Positions 7,989 through 11,188 of a stretch of 11,188 nt of DNA are shown here, one piece after another. The position numbers were made by a program, and so were the translations under genes. Numbering within the stretch: position 1 is the stretch's first letter; each line of letters begins with the position of its first letter. The stretch covers positions 1 through 11,188 of the forward strand of contig JABVXU010001053.1 in the NCBI GenBank assembly GCA_013365365.1, in the 5' to 3' direction. The stretch comes from Cruorifilaria tuberocauda. Its lineage: Eukaryota; Nematoda; Chromadorea; Rhabditida; Onchocercidae. A model generated the notes under the pieces. The model made no database searches and was not told the origin of the DNA. It worked only from the letters and a program-made list of their open reading frames with translations.

Positions 7989-8166
7989 ATGCCTGGATTA
8001 TTCTCATCTTGGAAGCCACGTTTTCGAACACGTAAACCGTCAGATTCAGAACGTTCCTCAATTTCCTCATCAATTCCATCATTTCTACATTCATTTTCAT
8101 CAACTCCATCTACTTCACCGATACCTAAGCGTTTAAGTAAACGTATGGTACATTTTCATGAAAATG
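7989..8166 (+). CDS. Candidate first coding exon, unknown protein
   Basis: I do not recognise this protein. The ATG at 7989 has an in-frame TAA six bases upstream, so translation would begin here. The frame runs 59 codons plus one base to a possible donor at 8167 (AAATG|GTAATT); unspliced, it stops at 8172-8174. The product begins MPGLFSSWKPRFRTRK. It has a basic patch (residues 9-17, Arg/Lys-rich), a Ser/Pro-rich, probably disordered segment (18-46), a second basic patch KRLSKR (47-52) and VHFHEN (54-59). No signal peptide, membrane segment or catalytic motif is seen. The exon is clearly richer in G+C than its surroundings and favours CGT, TCA and CCA codons, unlike nearby noise frames. The product looks like a disordered N-terminus of a longer intracellular protein, but that is inference. 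The TTTATTTCAG acceptor-like site at 8214-8223 would add GTT then TGA, so the true next exon is probably elsewhere, perhaps beyond the window. A 61-residue intronless protein is the alternative. Confidence 0.45.
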
Positions 8167-8383
8167 GTAATTAATCTTTCCTTCATTTTTGTTCTTTCTT
8201 TCTTTCTTTTTTTTTTATTTCAGTTTGAAATAATTTTTAATCATTGAGTAATTAGTGAAAAAATTAATTTACAAAATATAATTTATTATGATTAAAGTAT
8301 AATATCATTCTCTTAAATCGATAATTTAATTAATTTATGAATTAAAAGAAAATGATAGTTATTAATTTATGAATTAATATATC
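8161..8383. repeat. Copy 1 of a duplicated exon-end/intron segment
   Basis: The segment starts at AAAATGGTAATT, the end of the candidate exon and its donor, and recurs from 8384 with the same 12 bases. It includes a pyrimidine tract, an acceptor-like TTTCAG and an AT-rich tail. Positions 8221-8350 also align without gaps to 9131-9260 (offset 910). By hand alignment, 82 of 100 positions are identical over 8241-8340 and 9151-9250. Confidence 0.82.
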
Positions 8384-8466
8384 AAAATGGTAATTACTCT
8401 TCGTCGTTCATTTTTCTTCTTTGTTTAAAATTTTATTTTAATTTTAAATGACTTTTAGTCATTGAT
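8384..8466. repeat. Left part of duplicated segment, copy 2
   Basis: AAAATGGTAATT at 8384-8395 repeats the exon-end/donor of copy 1 at a 223-bp offset. A pyrimidine-rich stretch and TTTTAGTCATTGA follow, aligning to TTTTAATCATTGA of copy 1. Similarity stops at about 8466, just before the minisatellite, and resumes on its far side. Confidence 0.75.
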
Positions 8467-8513
8467 ATTGATGACAGGTATTATTGACAATAATATGAAT
8501 TATGATAATGAAT

Positions 8514-9125
8514 GAGGATAATACGATAGAAATAATGATAATATGGTAGAAATGATGATAATACGATGAAAATAATGATAATATGAATGATGATAATATT
8601 ATAGAAATGATGATAATATGATGAAAATGATGATAATATGGTAGAAATGATGATAATACGATAAAAATTATGATAATATGAATGATGATAATATGATAAA
8701 AATGATGATAATATGAATGATGATAACATGGTGGAAATGATGATAATACGATAAAAATAATGATAATATGAATGATGATAATATTATAGAAATGATGATA
8801 ATACGATAAGAATTATGATAATATGGTAGAAATGATGATAATACGATAAAAATTTTGATAATATGAATGATGATAATATGATGAAAATGATGATAATATG
8901 GTAGAAATGATGATAATACGATAAAAATTATGACAATATGAATGATGATAATATGGTGGAAATGATGATAATACGATAAAAATAATGATAATATGAATGA
9001 TGATAATATTATAGAAACGATGATAATATGATAAGAATGATGATAATATGGTAGAAATGATGATAATACGATAAAAATAATGATAATATGAATGATGATA
9101 ATATGATAAAGATGATAATATGATT
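8514..9125. repeat. Minisatellite of 20- and 15-bp units, higher-order pattern
   Basis: About 33 monomers alternate between a 20-bp form, GATGATAATAYGRTARAAAT, and a 15-bp form, WATGATAATATGAAT. Three blocks beginning at 8534, 8719 and 8944 share the same length order: 20-20-15-20-20-20-20-15. Block starts are 185 and 225 bp apart, and the second and third blocks match closely at the monomer level (CATGGTGGAAAT and TATGGTGGAAAT first units). Nearly every monomer carries TGATAA. A minus-strand frame at 8481-8729 translates the repeat and is not a gene. Confidence 0.96.
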
Positions 9126-9130
9126 AAAAA

Positions 9131-9265
9131 AATTCCAGTTCAGAACTTAATCATTAAATAATTAGTAGAAAAATTAATTTATACAGTGTTATTTACTATA
9201 ATTAAAGTATATTTTCAATTTCTTAATTCAATAATTTTATTAATTTATGAATTAAAATTCAATAT
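9131..9265. repeat. Right part of duplicated segment, copy 2
   Basis: The sequence aligns without gaps to 8221-8350, with shared words AATTAGT, AAATTAATTTA, ATTAAAGTAT and TAATTTATGAATTAAAA. It resumes the copy that breaks off at 8466, with about 25 bp of the unit represented on both sides of the minisatellite. Confidence 0.85.
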
Positions 9266-9454
9266 AATTCATTTTATTAGAATTAAGGCTTTTTTTGCAA
9301 AGATTATTGATAAGAGAAGTTTTGTAAAAAAAAAAAAAAGAAATTTGAGAAAATTTCTCAGTTACATTTGCACTTTTGCATATACTTATATCATAATGAT
9401 GGAAAAGTACACTTTTTTAACGTGCGTTTACGCTTCTTACAAAGTACAAATTAA

Positions 9455-9760
9455 AACAATCAAACGTAATTTTACGAGGATTAATTTTAGTTACACACCT
9501 GAAAACTAATACTTACATTTCGTTTTCTCTATATATCCAACTTCTAATTTAATACTTTTAAATGAATTCTTTAATTAAGTTAATTAGACCTTTGTACGCC
9601 TATAAAAAAAGCTATCAAACGTGATTTTACGTGGATCAATTTTACTTACACACTGAAAACTAATGCTTACATATTCTTTTCTCAATGCAATAATATATCC
9701 AGATTCTAATTTTACACTTCTAAATAAACCCTTAAAGTAAGTTAACTTTTATTAAGCTAA
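9455..9760. repeat. Diverged 155-bp tandem duplication
   Basis: CAAACGTAATTTTACGAGGA at 9461 recurs as CAAACGTGATTTTACGTGGA at 9616. Both copies continue through AATTTTAGTTACACAC- or AATTTTACTTACACAC-like sequence, a GAAAACTAAT word, ATATATCCA and a TTCTAATTT tail. A GTG-initiated frame at 9186-9509 crosses the first copy but is not a credible gene. Confidence 0.85.
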
Positions 9761-10120
9761 CTATTTAAGCAACTTACTTCTTTTCTCAGCTATATTATTC
9801 CGTATAATGAAATGCGGTAAATTACATTATAATTACTTGTTTTAAGCATTTGCTAATTACTCTCTAATAATTAACCTTTAGCTTCATTATAATAATTGAC
9901 CTTTGTTAATTAACCTTTAGTTTAACTGTAAAATTTTGTTATTTTAAATTACTATCATTAATTATCATTGATATTATCATTAAGTAATATGTCAGAATTT
10001 TGCTTTATTGTTTCTTTTCTTGTTGCTTACTCGTTTTTTTCACGTATTTTTTTCCACGTTTCACGTATATTGCATTAAATTTTGAATTTTTACCTTCTTC
10101 AATTTGAAATTCTAGAATTT
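9761..10120. other. AT-rich DNA without a visible gene
   Basis: No ORF, RNA gene or ordered array is visible. TTAACCTTTAG occurs twice (about 9871 and 9909) in a short degenerate duplication, and CACGTATTTTT/CACGTATATTG words repeat near 10041-10070. Confidence 0.55.
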
Positions 10121-10275
10121 TTTTGTTTACCGAAAGAGAAATTTTGTGATTTTAAGTTTTCAATTTTAACACTTCAAATTCAATTCCAATTTCAAATTTT
10201 TTTACTCACCAAAAGAAATTTTGTAATTTGAAGTTTTCAATTTTAATATTTCAAATTCAATTTCAATTTCAATTC
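10121..10275. repeat. 77-bp tandem duplication
   Basis: GAAATTTTGTGATTTTAAG near 10139 and GAAATTTTGTAATTTGAAG near 10216 begin two aligned copies. Both continue through TTTTCAATTTTAA and TTCAAATTCAATT at a constant offset of 77 bp. The second ends in a short TTTCAA/TTCAAT run. The flanking 10276-10529 interval is AT-rich with a TTAATTAATT-like patch and no gene. Confidence 0.88.
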
Positions 10276-10529
10276 AATTTTTGCATATAAATATTGCAAT
10301 AGGAATAGAGGAAAAATTTTTTTACAAATACAAAAATTACCACGAAATACTGTCGAATATAAAATTACTTTAAATTACTTTTAATGTTTTGTGGTTTTAG
10401 AAATTTAAAATATTGCTATTAATTAATTAATTTATATTAATTAATTGCTAAACTTTGATTCATTAGATTGCTTATGTTGATGTTTTTCTTTTTTTTTTGC
10501 TGCCACTAGTCATTAAAAATTGTGGAGCT

Positions 10530-11090
10530 AACAAGAATACATAAGTAAGTACACAATAAGTGCATGAACAGGTAAACAAAGGTATGGACAAAATAAACAA
10601 ACGGGAAAATGCAAATGAGTAATTAGACAAATGAATGGTTTAAAAAAAATGAGGTTCATGAATAGAATCAGTAAATAAGTGAGTAAGTAAATACACATAT
10701 TTGGTGTTAGTAAACAAATAAACAAGCGGATATACTTAAGGGATTAATGAGCAAATAAGCAAAAAAAACAAAACGGAAGTTAGTAAACAAACAAACAAAC
10801 AAGGAGATATATATACGAAACAAAAATGAGATAAACAGGTGCAATAGGAAGCTAATAAACAAGTAAACAAGCAGATGCAATAGGAAGCTAGTAAACAAAC
10901 AAATAAAGCAATCCACGTAGAATACTAATAAACAAATAAACAAATGGATATACTTGAGGGATTAATAAGCAAATAAGCGAAATGATGCAATAGAAGCTAA
11001 TAAATAAATAAATAAATAAGTGGATGCATCGAAAAAGAAGTAAACAAATATACAATTCAAAGCAAACAAACAAATTATGCACATAAATAA
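10530..11090. repeat. AAACAAATAAAC-type degenerate repeat region
   Basis: The plus strand is built of GTAAACAAATAAACAAG-like units. A longer unit with GGATATACTTAAGGGATTAA at 10728 recurs with two changes at 10946 (offset 218). TGCAATAGGAAGCTA occurs at about 10838 and 10876 (offset 38) and, shortened, near 10986. AAAT units (about 11002-11020) form a small microsatellite. Three minus-strand frames here give FICLF/LFVYLF-type products that follow the repeat and are not genes. The remaining tail to 11188 holds nothing I can name. Confidence 0.88.
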
Positions 11091-11188
11091 TAAGGTAAAT
11101 AATAATAAAAATTATTAAGGAAAATTATGATAGCTATAAAATTGTTTATTTTGTTGTTTACTTCACCTTTTAAAACTGTTTTTTTTTT

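Noticed and set aside
7852..8109. 85-codon minus-strand frame
   Set aside because: It is antisense to the candidate exon and runs into ATTAAT-type repeats. The plus-strand frame explains the composition better.
8214..8223. TTTATTTCAG as the acceptor following the candidate exon
   Set aside because: Joining it to the 8166 donor gives GTT then TGA, ending the protein at once. It is kept only as an alternative.
8481..8729. 82-codon minus-strand frame
   Set aside because: It is a translation of the minisatellite, and its product is periodic because the array is.
8514..9125. CRISPR array
   Set aside because: There are no constant repeats with unique spacers. All monomers are variants of one sequence, and the DNA is eukaryotic.
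9186..9509. 107-codon plus-strand frame
   Set aside because: It begins with GTG, not ATG, and crosses parts of two unrelated duplicated segments. Its product is the I/F/K/Y-rich type expected from translated AT-rich DNA.

Overview
This is a very A+T-rich eukaryotic window, roughly three quarters or more A/T. It holds almost no recognisable coding sequence. There is no dense gene packing and there are no operons or Shine-Dalgarno-type starts. Microsatellites, minisatellites and diverged local tandem duplications fill most of it. Splice-like signals (GTAAGT or GTAATT donors, TTTCAG acceptors) and the codon use of the one convincing exon (CGT for Arg, TCA and CCA) suggest an animal genome. A parasitic nematode fits best, but this is inference: I see no spliced-leader gene, rRNA, tRNA or conserved domain that would fix the taxon.

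The left third (1-3848) starts with an ATTATT/ATTATC-rich stretch. It then holds an array of about 180-250 bp units with a 650-bp higher-order spacing (781-1530), a CTGTAATA hairpin cluster (1895-1950) and a degenerate ~70-bp array built on TTATCCGGAAAATA (2090-2420). About 1.4 kb of featureless AT-rich DNA follows, with only weak exon-like pieces. The middle (3849-6680) is almost all repeats: a C-free GAAAT/GAAAA tract, ATTATC and ATC arrays that include a duplicated ~260-bp block, a polypyrimidine tract, a small GC-richer palindromic island of GATCGG motifs, a TTGA array, and an alternating purine-pyrimidine region with three ~129-bp tandem copies and a TG run.

The right part (6681-11188) contains the best gene evidence, a candidate first coding exon on the plus strand (7989-8166). 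It has 59 codons, a basic Ser/Pro-rich product and a GT donor. Its end and the adjacent intron-like sequence are duplicated 223 bp downstream. That second copy is split by a 33-monomer minisatellite (8514-9125) with a three-block higher-order pattern. More tandem duplications (155, 77, 218 and 38 bp) fill the rest.

No set of genes working together can be described. The simplest reading is intronic or intergenic DNA around, or just inside, the 5' end of one gene that runs off to the right. I found no previously undescribed gene system. The unusual content is repeat architecture, chiefly the ordered minisatellite lodged in a duplicated exon-intron junction.
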